Positions 26,406 to 36,978 of a stretch of 36,978 bases of DNA are shown in pieces. The stretch comes from an uncultured bacterium (GTDB lineage: Bacteria > Actinomycetota > Actinomycetes > S36-B12), in assembly GCA_903850745.1 (NCBI GenBank), contig CAINMH010000125.1:1-36978 (forward strand), given 5' to 3'. Both the position numbers and the translations under genes were made by a program. The stretch's first letter is position 1, and the number at the start of each line of letters is the position of its first letter. Under the pieces are notes generated by a model. That model did not search any database. It was not told the origin of the DNA and was given only the letters and a program-made list of their open reading frames with translations.

Positions 26406-27845
26406 ATGAGTAACCCGCTTGCCGACCTCTTGCTGTCTTGGAGTCGGAGAGATGGCTCGCGACCCTGTATTCGTAACGCGAACGGCGAGGTGTGGACCTA
26501 CGGCGATCTAGCCGACCGATCAGCCCAGATTGCGAACACGCTCATCGCTCACAACGTGCAGGCCGGGGATCGTGTGGCCGTCCAGGTTGAGAAGTGTCCT
26601 GATGTGTTCACTCTCAACATCGCCTGCGCTCGCGTGGGTGCGGTGTACGTGCCTCTCAACAGCACCTACACGCACCATGAACTCCTCGGACTACTCGAGG
26701 ACGCGTGTCCGGCGCTGCTCGTCGTGGATGCCCTGCTCGACGTTCCCTTCCAGCAAGTGACTCTTGCCGCACTTCTAGAGCAGTCAGCCACGGCACCAAC
26801 CACCTACATCGACGTCGAGCGCAGCGACGACGATCCGGCCGCGATGCTCTTCACTAGCGGCACAACGGGTAAGCCCAAAGGCGCGGTTCTCAGCCAGAGC
26901 AATCTTGTCTACGGCACTTCCACGCTCAGCGCCTTCTGGGGCATGACCGAGAATGACGTATTGCTGCACACGCTCCCGGTTTACCACGTCCATGGCCTTT
27001 TCGTTGCGGGCTACAACACGCTCGTGACGGGCGGCTGCATGGTTCTCCTGTCAGCGTTCGACATCGATCGGATAGTCGCGGAGCTGCCGAACTGCACAGT
27101 GCTGATGGGCGTACCCACTCACTACACGCGGCTTCTCGCGGATGCTCGCTTCACCCGCGAACTCGTGAGCCATACGCGCCTGTTCACCTCGGGATCTGCG
27201 CCCATGCTGGCGACTACGCACGCGGAGTTCACCCAGCGCACTGGTGCACAGATCGTGGAGCGTTACGGACTCACTGAGACCTATATCCTCACCTCCAATC
27301 CCGTTGACGGTGCTCGCAAGCCCGGCACGGTCGGACTCCCGCTGCCTGGAGTTGAGCTGCGGCTCGACGGTTTGGAGACCGGGGAGATCCAGGTCAAGTC
27401 TCCGACCGTCTTCGCTGGGTATTGGAATCGACCAGAATTACGTGGCACCGAATTCAGTGCTGACGGATGGTTCAAGACTGGTGACATCGGGCGCATCGAC
27501 GCCGATGGTTACGTCGAGATTGTCGGACGCTCAAAGGACCTGATCATTACTGGTGGGCTTAATGTCTATCCGAAGGAGATCGAGCAGGCACTCGATGCCC
27601 TGCCCGGCATTCTCGAATCAGCCGTCGTCGGCCTACCGGACCCAGACTTCGGAGAGGCAGTCACTGCCGTCGTAGTGGCCGAACCCGGAAGCACCCTGGA
27701 CCCAGCAGAGATTCGCTATCAGGCCCGAGAGGTTCTCGCACCATTCAAGGTGCCGAAGTCTGTGCACGTCGTCGAGAGCCTCCCCCGTAACGCTCTCGGC
27801 AAGGTCGAAAAGGCCCGACTCCGAGAGATGCTCTCGGGTCGATAG
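26406..27845 (+). CDS. AMP-forming acyl-CoA synthetase, MatB (malonyl-CoA synthetase)-like
   Basis: 479 aa; LFTSGTTGKPKGA, ERYGLTETYILTSNPVDGARKPGTVGLPLPGVELRLD, GRSKDLIITGGLNVYPKEIE, PRNALGKVEK. Confidence 0.9.
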   Translation: MSNPLADLLLSWSRRDGSRPCIRNANGEVWTYGDLADRSAQIANTLIAHNVQAGDRVAVQVEKCPDVFTLNIACARVGAVYVPLNSTYTHHELLGLLEDACPALLVVDALLDVPFQQVTLAALLEQSATAPTTYIDVERSDDDPAAMLFTSGTTGKPKGAVLSQSNLVYGTSTLSAFWGMTENDVLLHTLPVYHVHGLFVAGYNTLVTGGCMVLLSAFDIDRIVAELPNCTVLMGVPTHYTRLLADARFTRELVSHTRLFTSGSAPMLATTHAEFTQRTGAQIVERYGLTETYILTSNPVDGARKPGTVGLPLPGVELRLDGLETGEIQVKSPTVFAGYWNRPELRGTEFSADGWFKTGDIGRIDADGYVEIVGRSKDLIITGGLNVYPKEIEQALDALPGILESAVVGLPDPDFGEAVTAVVVAEPGSTLDPAEIRYQAREVLAPFKVPKSVHVVESLPRNALGKVEKARLREMLSGR

Positions 27846-27917
27846 GCGCCTGAACCCGCCTAGGCCCTGTGTCGTGTCGAGCATCACCCACGGTCGCCGG
27901 GTTACCCTGACTGTCGT

Positions 27918-29126
27918 ATGACTTTCACATCGCGCTCCCATAGCCTGCGTCACGGACGTGGGCTGACCGCACTCACCCTCGCATCTGCAACAGCAGTGGT
28001 AGCCCTCCTTCTCGCTGCCGGGCCGGCCGCTGCTGAGCCCATCGGTGGGCCCAATCTGTCTGGCTATGACGTGATCGTCGATCCGGGCAAACAAGCCAGC
28101 AACTTGCCGAATGTCGCCGCATCGACCTGGGTGCTGGCCGACCTTGACACCGGCGCGATCTTGGCGGCCCAAGGACCCCATATACAGCGCTCCCCCGCGA
28201 GTGTTCTAAAAACGTTGACTCTGCTTACCCTCGTGCAGCGTCTCGACCCAGCAACCGTCTACACGACAACTTTTGACGACGTGACGGTCGATGGCAGCAG
28301 GGTGGGGATCGTCGAGAATGCGCCGTATAGCGTCAGTGATCTGTTTTACGGGCTCATGATGCAAAGTGGAAACGACTGCGCACGCTCCCTCGCCATGGTC
28401 AACGGCGGTCTAGAAAAGACCATCTCGCAAATGAACGACGAAGCACAACGTCTACAGGCATACGACACGGTGGCCAAAACTCCCCATGGCCTCGAGGCTC
28501 CTGGCCAAGTGACATCCGCCTACGATCTCGCGCTCATCTCACGAGCAGGCTTGAATCGTCCTGATTTCTTCGACTACGTCAACAAGATTAACTACGAAAT
28601 GCCCGGCTTCCTGGCCGAGAAGGAGGGCGATCCGCGTTCGACGTTTACGATCGCGACGCAGAATCCGCTCTTCATCAACGACTACCCTGGCGCGATTGGC
28701 GTGAAGACCGGCTGGACTGACGAGGCAGGGCGCACGTTCGTAGGCGCGGCCGAGCGGGACGGGCGCCGGTTGATCGTGACCTTAATGAACGTCCAAGACG
28801 ACATCATCAACGTCGCGGCGCCACTGCTGGACTGGGGCTTTGCCAATGCAGACGAACTCACCCCCGTGGGCTACCTCGTTGAGCCAGTTAGCGCAGATGC
28901 AACAGCCAGTGCAACCGCAAAGCCTGCCGGCGGCGACTCAGCCGCGCCCTCGTCGGACAAGCCCACGCCAACTGGGGAGATCACTGCAGCCACTCAGACT
29001 TCAACATCCGTAAACACAGGTTGGTTGTGGGGCTTCGGCGCAGTTGTTGTTCTCGCGCTATTCCTGCTCGGTGCCGGCATCCGGGTCTGGCGCAAGCCTG
29101 TCCCAGCTGCTCGTCATCGACGCTGA
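27918..29126 (+). CDS. D-alanyl-D-alanine carboxypeptidase (DacA-type PBP)
   Basis: 402 aa; signal peptide, SVLK (SxxK), SGN, KTGWTD motifs, C-terminal TM anchor. Confidence 0.93.
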   Translation: MTFTSRSHSLRHGRGLTALTLASATAVVALLLAAGPAAAEPIGGPNLSGYDVIVDPGKQASNLPNVAASTWVLADLDTGAILAAQGPHIQRSPASVLKTLTLLTLVQRLDPATVYTTTFDDVTVDGSRVGIVENAPYSVSDLFYGLMMQSGNDCARSLAMVNGGLEKTISQMNDEAQRLQAYDTVAKTPHGLEAPGQVTSAYDLALISRAGLNRPDFFDYVNKINYEMPGFLAEKEGDPRSTFTIATQNPLFINDYPGAIGVKTGWTDEAGRTFVGAAERDGRRLIVTLMNVQDDIINVAAPLLDWGFANADELTPVGYLVEPVSADATASATAKPAGGDSAAPSSDKPTPTGEITAATQTSTSVNTGWLWGFGAVVVLALFLLGAGIRVWRKPVPAARHRR

Positions 29127-29647
29127 TCGGCCAAAAGAAAGCTTCTACGAGTCAACCAAGCGCCGTCCGCGTCCTGCTCGTAAAAATCAAAACGATCAGC
29201 CAAGAAGGTCGCCTCAAAATCGGCTAGCGAATCAAATGCTTCATCGAGCACCTCATCGCTGAGATGGTGCGCGACCGTCACGTGCGGGTGATACGGATAC
29301 GTCAGATCCAGATCGAGCGGACCAGAGCGAAGCCGCCGCTGCAAAGCGTCGCAGCCGGAGATGCCCTCCGTAAGAGCAAGAAAGACCACCGGAGCTAGCG
29401 GGCGAAAGGTTCCCGTGCCACGCAGGTGGATCGTGAACGCCGGCGATCGTGACGCTACTTCTTCGAGGTGTTGTTCGACTACGAGTAGATCCGTCACGAG
29501 CATTGGCGGCACCAAGGTGATGTGTGCTGCGATCTGCGTGGACTGCGGATCGCCAAACCGAGTTCGCCAGCCCGTCACTTGACTGGCCAACGGCTCAGGG
29601 ATGGCTACAGCCACCCCAATTAGGGTGCCTGGCCCACTAGTGGCCAT
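29114..29647 (-). CDS. 2H phosphoesterase / 2'-5' RNA ligase family protein
   Basis: 177 aa; two HxT motifs (AAHITLVPP and HPHVTVAHH); its 3' end overlaps dacA 3' end by 13 nt (convergent). Confidence 0.85.
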   Translation of the reverse strand: MATSGPGTLIGVAVAIPEPLASQVTGWRTRFGDPQSTQIAAHITLVPPMLVTDLLVVEQHLEEVASRSPAFTIHLRGTGTFRPLAPVVFLALTEGISGCDALQRRLRSGPLDLDLTYPYHPHVTVAHHLSDEVLDEAFDSLADFEATFLADRFDFYEQDADGAWLTRRSFLLADQRR

Positions 29648-29665
29648 GGTGTTCGCCGGTTCGGC

Positions 29666-30424
29666 TCAGTCGTCCTTGCCGCGCACGCGGATCTTGTTGC
29701 CGAGCCAGCGCAGCGGGTCGTACTTGAGGTCAGCCACGCGCTCCTTCAACGGAATCAGCGCGTTATCAGTGATGTGAATGTGCTCAGGGCACACCTCGGT
29801 GCAGCACTTGGTGATGTTGCAGTAACCCAAGCCCAACTCGTCTTGCGCCATACGCCGGCGGTCGAGGGTGTCAAGCGGATGCATGTCGAGCTCAGCGGTG
29901 CGCATGAGCACGCGCGGGCCAGCGAAGAACTTCACGTTCTCCTCATGGTCACGCACGGCATGACAGGTGTTGGTGCAAAGGAAGCACTCGATGCACTTGC
30001 GGAACTCCTGCGAGCGCTCGACGTCTTTCTGTTGCATACGGAAGTCACCGGGCTTGAGGTCCTTCGGTGGGGAGAAGGCCGGAACCTGACGGCCCTTCTC
30101 GTAGTTGAAGGAAACATCGGTCACGAGATCGCGGATCACGGGGAACGTACGCATTGGTGTGACCGTGACGGGAGCACCCTCTTCGAAGGTGTTCATGCGA
30201 GTCATGCACATGAGGCGCGGCTTGCCGTTGATCTCGGCGCTGCAGGAGCCGCACTTGCCGGCCTTGCAGTTCCAGCGAACACCCAGATCTGGCTCCTGTG
30301 TCGCCTGAATGCGATGGATGACGTCGAGTACGACCTCGCCCTCGTTGACTTCAACGGTGTAATCCTGCAGCTCACCCTCGCCGCCGATTCCACGCCAGAC
30401 TCTAAAGTTCGCGGTGTAAGTCAT
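29666..30424 (-). CDS. sdhB: Succinate dehydrogenase/fumarate reductase iron-sulfur subunit
   Basis: 252 aa; CKAGKCGSCSAEINGKPRLMC, CIECFLCTNTC, CCTEVCPEHI. Confidence 0.96.
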   Translation of the reverse strand: MTYTANFRVWRGIGGEGELQDYTVEVNEGEVVLDVIHRIQATQEPDLGVRWNCKAGKCGSCSAEINGKPRLMCMTRMNTFEEGAPVTVTPMRTFPVIRDLVTDVSFNYEKGRQVPAFSPPKDLKPGDFRMQQKDVERSQEFRKCIECFLCTNTCHAVRDHEENVKFFAGPRVLMRTAELDMHPLDTLDRRRMAQDELGLGYCNITKCCTEVCPEHIHITDNALIPLKERVADLKYDPLRWLGNKIRVRGKDD

Positions 30425-30426
30425 AA

Positions 30427-32328
30427 TTATGCCGTCCCTTGCGCGATGGAATCGAGCTCCGCCTGGGTCATGTACTTGCTGAGTTCACTGCTGTCGAACA
30501 ACGAGACTAACTCTTGCGGAATGGTCGGCAATGCCTGTTTCTCCACCCGCACGCCGGTGCCCTCGGCATAACAGATCAGATTGACCTGACGCCACTCTGG
30601 GCTCATCTTCGCGAAGTCGTCACGGGTGTGTCCACCACGCGACTCTTCACGTCCGAGCGCTGCCCGAGCGATGCATTCGGACACGACCAACTGATGCGGC
30701 AGATCAAGTGCGATGTGCCACGCCGGGTTGTACTGACGCGTGCCCTTGACGCCCACACGTGCCGCGCGCTCCTTGAACTTCTCAATTTCGACGAGCGCCT
30801 GCTTCAGTTCATCCTCGGTGCGGATGATGCCGACATAGTCGTTCATCATCTGCTGCAACTCCTGCTGAATGGCGTAGGGGTTCTCTCCACCGGCATTGCT
30901 GAACGGGGCCATTGCCGCGGTCTCGGCCGCTGCGATCTCAGCGTCACTCAGCGTCACTGGGCCAGCAGCACTCGCGTATTCGGCCGCTGCATCACCGGCA
31001 CGCTTACCGAATACAAGGAGATCAGAGAGCGAGTTGCCACCGAGACGGTTGGAACCGTGCATGCCGCCAGAGGATTCGCCAGCCGCATAGAGGCCCTTGA
31101 CGCCCACTGCCTGCTGCGTATCAGGATCAACCTCAATGCCACCCATCACGTAATGGCAGGTAGGTCCAACCTCCATGGGCTCGAGAGTGATGTCGACGTC
31201 AGCAAGCTCCTTGAACTGATGCCACATCGAAGGGAGCTTGGCCCTGATGACGTCAGCGGGAAGCCGCTTGGACACATCAAGGAAAACGCCGCCATGGGGT
31301 GATCCGCGACCGGCCTTCACCTCGGTGTTGATCGCGCGCGCAACCTCATCGCGAGGAAGCAACTCCGGCGGACGCTTGTTGTTGTCCGGATCGGTGTACC
31401 AACGGTCTGCTTCTTCTTCGGTCTTGGCGTATTGCGCCTTGAAAACGTCGGGGATGTAGTCGAACATGAAGCGACGGCCTTCAGAATTGGTCAGTACGCC
31501 ACCATCACCACGCACCGACTCAGTGACGAGGATGCCCTTGACGCTGAGCGGCCACACCATGCCCGTGGGGTGGAACTGTACGAATTCCATGTTGACCAGT
31601 GAGCCACCGCTGATGAGTGCCATGGAGTGGCCATCGCCGGTGTATTCCCAGGAGTTGGACGTGACCTTGAACGATTTGCCAATGCCGCCGGTCGCGAGGA
31701 TGACCGAGGGCGCCTCAAAGACGATGAAGTCACCGGTGCCACGTGCGTAGGCGAATGCGCCGGAAACCTTGCGGTCGGCGCCTTCACCTGAGACGAACAC
31801 GTGCGAAACAGAAGTCTCAGCGAAGACCTGGATCATCGCGTCGTAGTCGCCGAACTCCGCCTTGTCCTGCTGCTGGAGAGCGACCACACGCTGCTGCAGG
31901 GTGCGGATCATCTCTAGGCCGGTGCGGTCGCCTACGTGGGCGAGACGGGGGTATTCGTGACCGCCGAAGTTACGCTGGCTGATCTTGCCGTCAGGAGTGC
32001 GGTCAAAGAGTGCGCCCCACGCCTCAAGCTCCCATACGCGATCTGGCGCTTCCTTGGCGTGCAACTCAGCCATGCGGTAGTGGTTGAGGAACTTGCCGCC
32101 ACGCATCGTGTCGCAGAAGTGAACCTTCCAGTTGTCGTTGGAGTTCACGTTGCCCATGGATGCAGCAATGCCACCCTCGGCCATCACCGTGTGGGCCTTG
32201 CCAAAGAGCGACTTGCTCAGGATGGCCGTCTTCTTGCCGGCCTCGCGAGCGGCGATGGCTGCGCGAAGACCCGCGCCGCCGGCACCGACGACGATCACGT
32301 CGAACTGCAACTTCGTAATCTGGGACAT
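30427..32328 (-). CDS. sdhA: Succinate dehydrogenase/fumarate reductase flavoprotein subunit
   Basis: 633 aa; VVGAGGAGLRAAIAAREAG, HTVMAEGGIAAS, VQFHPTGM, GGMHGSNRLGGNSLSDLLVFGKRAG. Confidence 0.97.
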   Translation of the reverse strand: MSQITKLQFDVIVVGAGGAGLRAAIAAREAGKKTAILSKSLFGKAHTVMAEGGIAASMGNVNSNDNWKVHFCDTMRGGKFLNHYRMAELHAKEAPDRVWELEAWGALFDRTPDGKISQRNFGGHEYPRLAHVGDRTGLEMIRTLQQRVVALQQQDKAEFGDYDAMIQVFAETSVSHVFVSGEGADRKVSGAFAYARGTGDFIVFEAPSVILATGGIGKSFKVTSNSWEYTGDGHSMALISGGSLVNMEFVQFHPTGMVWPLSVKGILVTESVRGDGGVLTNSEGRRFMFDYIPDVFKAQYAKTEEEADRWYTDPDNNKRPPELLPRDEVARAINTEVKAGRGSPHGGVFLDVSKRLPADVIRAKLPSMWHQFKELADVDITLEPMEVGPTCHYVMGGIEVDPDTQQAVGVKGLYAAGESSGGMHGSNRLGGNSLSDLLVFGKRAGDAAAEYASAAGPVTLSDAEIAAAETAAMAPFSNAGGENPYAIQQELQQMMNDYVGIIRTEDELKQALVEIEKFKERAARVGVKGTRQYNPAWHIALDLPHQLVVSECIARAALGREESRGGHTRDDFAKMSPEWRQVNLICYAEGTGVRVEKQALPTIPQELVSLFDSSELSKYMTQAELDSIAQGTA

Positions 32329-32346
32329 ACAAATGGGCCTTTCGAT

Positions 32347-33174
32347 TTAGAAGAAGTAGAAGTTCGTGATCTTTCCGGAGGCTACGAGGTAGACGTAGAA
32401 GTCAGTGAAAGCAACGAAGACCATGGAGATCCATGCGTAGCGCATGTGATTGCCATTGAGCTTGCTGACCCACGTCCACATCTTGTAACGAGCCGGGTGC
32501 TTCGAGAAGTTCTTCAGACGCCCACCGATCGCGTGACGGCAGGAGTGGCACGACAGCGAATAGAACCAAAGGAAGGCAGCATTGAGAATCAGAACAAGCG
32601 TGCCAACACTTGCATGTCCCCACTGGCCCTCATGGTTGCGGAAGGCGATGATCGCGTCGTAGGTAAGAAGCGCGTTGAACGCGAGACCGGCATAGAAGAA
32701 GTAGCGGTGCGCGTTCTGGAAGATCAGCGGGAAGCGCGTCTCGCCGGTGTACTTGCCGTGCGGCTCGGCCACTGCACACGCGGGCGGAGACTGCCAAAAG
32801 GCCCGGTAGTAGGACTTGCGGTAGTAGTAGCAGGTGAGGCGGAAGCCGAGCGGAAAGATCAGAATGAGCAGGGCCGGCGAAAACGCCACTGGCAGATCAA
32901 GTGGGGTCCAGAAGCTCGAACCGGGCGGACACGCGGTTGACAGACATGGTGAGTAGAACGGTGAGATCAGCGGCTCGTAGAAGTAGTCAGCGTTCATGAA
33001 CGCACGCCACGTCGAGTAGATGACGAAAAGCATGAGGGCGATGAAGGTCACCAGCGGCTGGACCCAGTACCGGTCCGTCCGGAGTGTCTTAACGCCAATT
33101 TCGGCGCGCTTGCGCTTTGGGGGTTGCCCGTCTGTAGAGACCGGGGTGGTCACACTGCTCACAAAACCCTCCAT
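32347..33174 (-). CDS. sdhC: Succinate dehydrogenase cytochrome b/membrane subunit
   Basis: 275 aa polytopic protein directly upstream of sdhA/sdhB; multiple His in predicted TM segments. Confidence 0.82.
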   Translation of the reverse strand: MEGFVSSVTTPVSTDGQPPKRKRAEIGVKTLRTDRYWVQPLVTFIALMLFVIYSTWRAFMNADYFYEPLISPFYSPCLSTACPPGSSFWTPLDLPVAFSPALLILIFPLGFRLTCYYYRKSYYRAFWQSPPACAVAEPHGKYTGETRFPLIFQNAHRYFFYAGLAFNALLTYDAIIAFRNHEGQWGHASVGTLVLILNAAFLWFYSLSCHSCRHAIGGRLKNFSKHPARYKMWTWVSKLNGNHMRYAWISMVFVAFTDFYVYLVASGKITNFYFF

Positions 33175-33201
33175 ATCGCCGCGCTAGCCGAACGTCTGAA
33201 T

Positions 33202-33236
33202 CCTAGGCATCGCAGGTGGAGCCCACCACCCCTAGG
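33202..33236. repeat. Nested inverted repeat between trpS end and sdhC start
   Basis: CCTAGG (33202-33207) ... GGTGG-AGC-CCACC (33215-33227) ... CCTAGG (33231-33236); possible terminator of trpS. Confidence 0.35.
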
Positions 33237-33272
33237 CGTAGGACGTCCGTCACACAGGGCCGCCCCAAAGTG

Positions 33273-34380
<1,108 letters not shown>

Positions 34381-34417
34381 GCGGAGGGGCGGGTGGCGGC
34401 GGGAGGGCGGGACGTGG

Positions 34418-35242
34418 TCAGGCGAAGTTGATGATCAGGGGCGCGTGGTCACTCCAGCGCTCGGCGTAGGTGGGCGCTTTGCCGACCTCGGCGGACTTCG
34501 CCATCGCGGCAATCTCGGGCGTAGCAATCACATAGTCAATGCGCCAGCCACCATCAGTGTCAAAGCCCTTACCGCGCCAGGACCACCACGTGTACGGCCC
34601 CGGACCGGGCCCACCGAGCGCACGACCAAGATCGGCCCACGGACCATTGCCGGTGCCAGCTGCACCGAACCATCGATCGAGATAGGCGCGTTCCTCCGGC
34701 AAGAAGCCGGCCTTATCGCGATTGCCCTTCCAGTTCTTGATGTCGACCTCGGCATGTGCGATGTTGAAGTCACCCGTGACGATGACGTGGCTCTTCTTGC
34801 GCGTCGCACTTCGACGCAATGCGGCGAGTCGTTTGTCCATTGCGACAAGAAAGGCGTACTTGTCGATTTGCTTCTGTGTTTCAGCTTCACCGGAATGAAC
34901 GTACGCCGACACCACGGTGAGCGGTCCGTACTTGGACTCGACATCCACTTCGATCCATCGACCCGAACGAGCAAAGACTGCATCTCCCACTCCTTCGCGC
35001 GATGCAAGCGGCGCAGCCTTGGTGAGCACCGCGACACCATTGCGACCAAGATCTTCAGAGGCGCTGTGCTCGACGTGCCACTTTGCTAGCCCGCTCTCAG
35101 CAAGAACCTCGTGCAGTTGCTCGTGCGTCGCGCGCACCTCCTGCAGACAAATCACGTCGGCTTTGGCGGCTGCAAGCCACTCCAGTCCACCTCGACGGGC
35201 CGTAGCACGGATGCCATTCACATTTGCCGTAATAATGCGCAC
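34418..35242 (-). CDS. xthA: Exodeoxyribonuclease III
   Basis: 274 aa; MRIITANVNGIRATARRGG (GTG start), ICLQEVRA, GDFNIAH, WSDHAPL. Confidence 0.94.
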   Translation of the reverse strand: MRIITANVNGIRATARRGGLEWLAAAKADVICLQEVRATHEQLHEVLAESGLAKWHVEHSASEDLGRNGVAVLTKAAPLASREGVGDAVFARSGRWIEVDVESKYGPLTVVSAYVHSGEAETQKQIDKYAFLVAMDKRLAALRRSATRKKSHVIVTGDFNIAHAEVDIKNWKGNRDKAGFLPEERAYLDRWFGAAGTGNGPWADLGRALGGPGPGPYTWWSWRGKGFDTDGGWRIDYVIATPEIAAMAKSAEVGKAPTYAERWSDHAPLIINFA

Positions 35243-35268
35243 AGCCCGAGGCTAGTGCCTCGGGCTGT
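35241..35268 (-). terminator. Probable hairpin terminator of icd
   Basis: Perfect 12-bp stem ACAGCCCGAGGC / GCCTCGGGCTGT with 4-nt loop, immediately after icd stop; no clear U-tract. Confidence 0.65.
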
Positions 35269-35283
35269 CGCGTGAAACGAGTG

Positions 35284-36498
35284 TCAGGCCATGGCCTTCT
35301 TGAGGTTGTTGTCGATGCTGGCAAGGAACTCCTGCGTCGTCTCCCACTTCTGGTCGGGTCCGACAAGCAGCGCAAGGTCCTTGGTCATCGAACCCGCCTC
35401 AACGGTCTCGATGCAGACGCGCTCAAGCGTCTCAGCAAAATTCGACACCTCGGGGGTGTTGTCGAACTTGCCGCGATAGACGAGGCCCCGGGTCCACGCG
35501 AAAATCGACGCAACGGGATTGGTCGAGGTTGGCTTCCCCTTCTGGTGATCGCGGTAGTGACGCGTCACCGTGCCGTGTGCGGCCTCAGCCTCGACAGTGC
35601 GGCCATCCGGCGTCAACAACACTGAAGTCATCAATCCAAGCGAACCAAAGCCCTGCGCGACGGTGTCGGACTGCACATCACCGTCGTAGTTCTTGCAGGA
35701 CCAGATGTAGCCGCCCTCCCACTTCATAGCGGAGGCGACCATGTCGTCGATGAGGCGATGTTCGTAGGTGATGCCAGCCGCATCGAACTCGCCCTTGAAC
35801 TCGGCATCAAAGATTTCTTGGAAGATGTCCTTGAAACGGCCGTCGTAGGCTTTGAGGATCGTGTTCTTAGTAGACATGTAGACCGGGTAATTGCGATCGA
35901 GCCCGTAGCGGAACGACGAACGCGCAAAATCGCGAATGGAATCGTCAAGGTTGTACATGCCCATAGCTACACCAGAACTCGGGAAGTCAAACACGTTGAA
36001 CTCCATCGGCTCCGAGCCATCCTCGGGCGTGAAGGTCATCGTGAGCTTGCCCGCCGAGGGCACTCTGAAGTCGGTCGCGCGGTACTGATCACCGTACGCA
36101 TGACGGCCGACAACGATCGGCTTAGTCCACGTCGGAACCAGACGCGGGATGTTGTTGATGATGATGGGCTCACGGAAGATCACGCCGCCAAGGATGTTAC
36201 GGATAGTGCCGTTCGGCGACTTCCACATCTTCTTCAAGCCGAACTCCTCAACACGCGCCTCGTCAGGAGTGATGGTCGCGCACTTGACGCCCACACCGAA
36301 CTCGCGAATTGCATTGGCCGAATCAATCGTGACCTGATCGTCTGTCGCATCACGATGCTCAATGCTGAGATCGTAGTAGCGCAGATCGACATCGAGATAG
36401 GGAAGGATCAACTGATCCTTGATGAACTGCCAGATGATGCGAGTCATCTCATCGCCATCAAGTTCAACAACCGGATTTATAACCTTGATCTTCGCCAT
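35284..36498 (-). CDS. icd: NADP-dependent isocitrate dehydrogenase
   Basis: 404 aa; [35 protein letters not shown]-type region [37 protein letters not shown]. Confidence 0.97.
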   Translation of the reverse strand: MAKIKVINPVVELDGDEMTRIIWQFIKDQLILPYLDVDLRYYDLSIEHRDATDDQVTIDSANAIREFGVGVKCATITPDEARVEEFGLKKMWKSPNGTIRNILGGVIFREPIIINNIPRLVPTWTKPIVVGRHAYGDQYRATDFRVPSAGKLTMTFTPEDGSEPMEFNVFDFPSSGVAMGMYNLDDSIRDFARSSFRYGLDRNYPVYMSTKNTILKAYDGRFKDIFQEIFDAEFKGEFDAAGITYEHRLIDDMVASAMKWEGGYIWSCKNYDGDVQSDTVAQGFGSLGLMTSVLLTPDGRTVEAEAAHGTVTRHYRDHQKGKPTSTNPVASIFAWTRGLVYRGKFDNTPEVSNFAETLERVCIETVEAGSMTKDLALLVGPDQKWETTQEFLASIDNNLKKAMA

Positions 36499-36531
36499 GA
36501 CTGCGACAATCCCTTCAGTGACGTGAGTGTG

Positions 36532-36978
36532 TCAGATCAGACCGAGTGCACGCACCGCGTCGCGCTCTTCAATGAGCTCGTTAACGGATGCGTCGATGCG
36601 GCTCCTGGAAAATTCGCTGATCTCCAGGCCTTGCACGATCTCCCACTGTCCATTGACGGAACGGCAGGGGAACGACGAGATGATGCCTTCAGCAACACCG
36701 TACGAACCATCGGAGTAGACCGATGACGAGACCCAGTCATCGGCAGGCGTGCCGAGGACCCAGCTGTGTACGTGATCAATTGCAGCATTGGCGGCCGAAG
36801 CAGCCGACGACGCCCCACGCGCTTCGATGATTGCGGCGCCGCGCTTGGCAACTGTCGGAATAAACGTGTCGCGCACCCAAGCCTCATCGTTAACAACCTC
36901 GAGGGCGGGCTTGCCGTTGACGAGTGCGTGAGAGATGTCGGGGTACTGAGTCGCGGAGTGATTGCCCCACACCGTCAT
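36532..36978 (-). CDS. mdh: Malate dehydrogenase, C-terminal part (5' end off right edge)
   Basis: [30 protein letters not shown]..., [26 protein letters not shown]. Confidence 0.94.
   Translation of the reverse strand: MTVWGNHSATQYPDISHALVNGKPALEVVNDEAWVRDTFIPTVAKRGAAIIEARGASSAASAANAAIDHVHSWVLGTPADDWVSSSVYSDGSYGVAEGIISSFPCRSVNGQWEIVQGLEISEFSRSRIDASVNELIEERDAVRALGLI

Noticed and set aside
31936-32940. 334-aa plus-strand ORF antisense to sdhA/sdhC
   Set aside because: Spans two genuine core genes on the other strand; no domain signature; shadow ORF.
35758-36726. 322-aa plus-strand ORF antisense to icd and mdh
   Set aside because: Same reason: overlaps two conserved genes and looks like reverse-strand coding artefact.

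Overview
This looks like actinobacterial chromosomal DNA; that attribution is inference from gene content and style. No rRNA, tRNA, CRISPR array, transposase or integrase was seen. The left ~27.8 kb is a catabolic island. It contains one nearly gapless ~20 kb minus-strand gene train (19975 down to the left edge): a CarAa-like Rieske oxygenase, its ferredoxin reductase, an extradiol dioxygenase, an amidase, an M20-fold protein, a meta-cleavage-product hydrolase, an SDR, a MoxR-like AAA+ ATPase, a quinone-reductase-like MDR, a crotonase, a CoA-transferase, a gamma-CA-like protein, LutABC, hydratase/acetaldehyde dehydrogenase/aldolase, and pyruvate phosphate dikinase. Divergent to it are a VWA (MIDAS) protein and a MarR-like regulator, followed by a RbsABC-type ABC transporter and a MatB-like acyl-CoA synthetase. 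The right ~9 kb is ordinary core metabolism (dacA, 2H phosphoesterase, sdhCAB, trpS, xthA, icd, mdh). The most interesting signals are: (i) a MoxR/VWA metalloenzyme-activation-type pair split across the two divergent arms of a Rieske/meta-cleavage cluster; (ii) a near-identical AT-rich element 9-10 nt upstream of a perfect TTGACA box at both the oxygenase-operon and transporter-operon promoters, suggesting one regulon; (iii) enzymes in the operon with altered catalytic residues (M20, crotonase, gamma-CA-like), which suggest unusual chemistry. The substrate cannot be determined from sequence; an amide- or N-containing (hetero)aromatic is a hypothesis.
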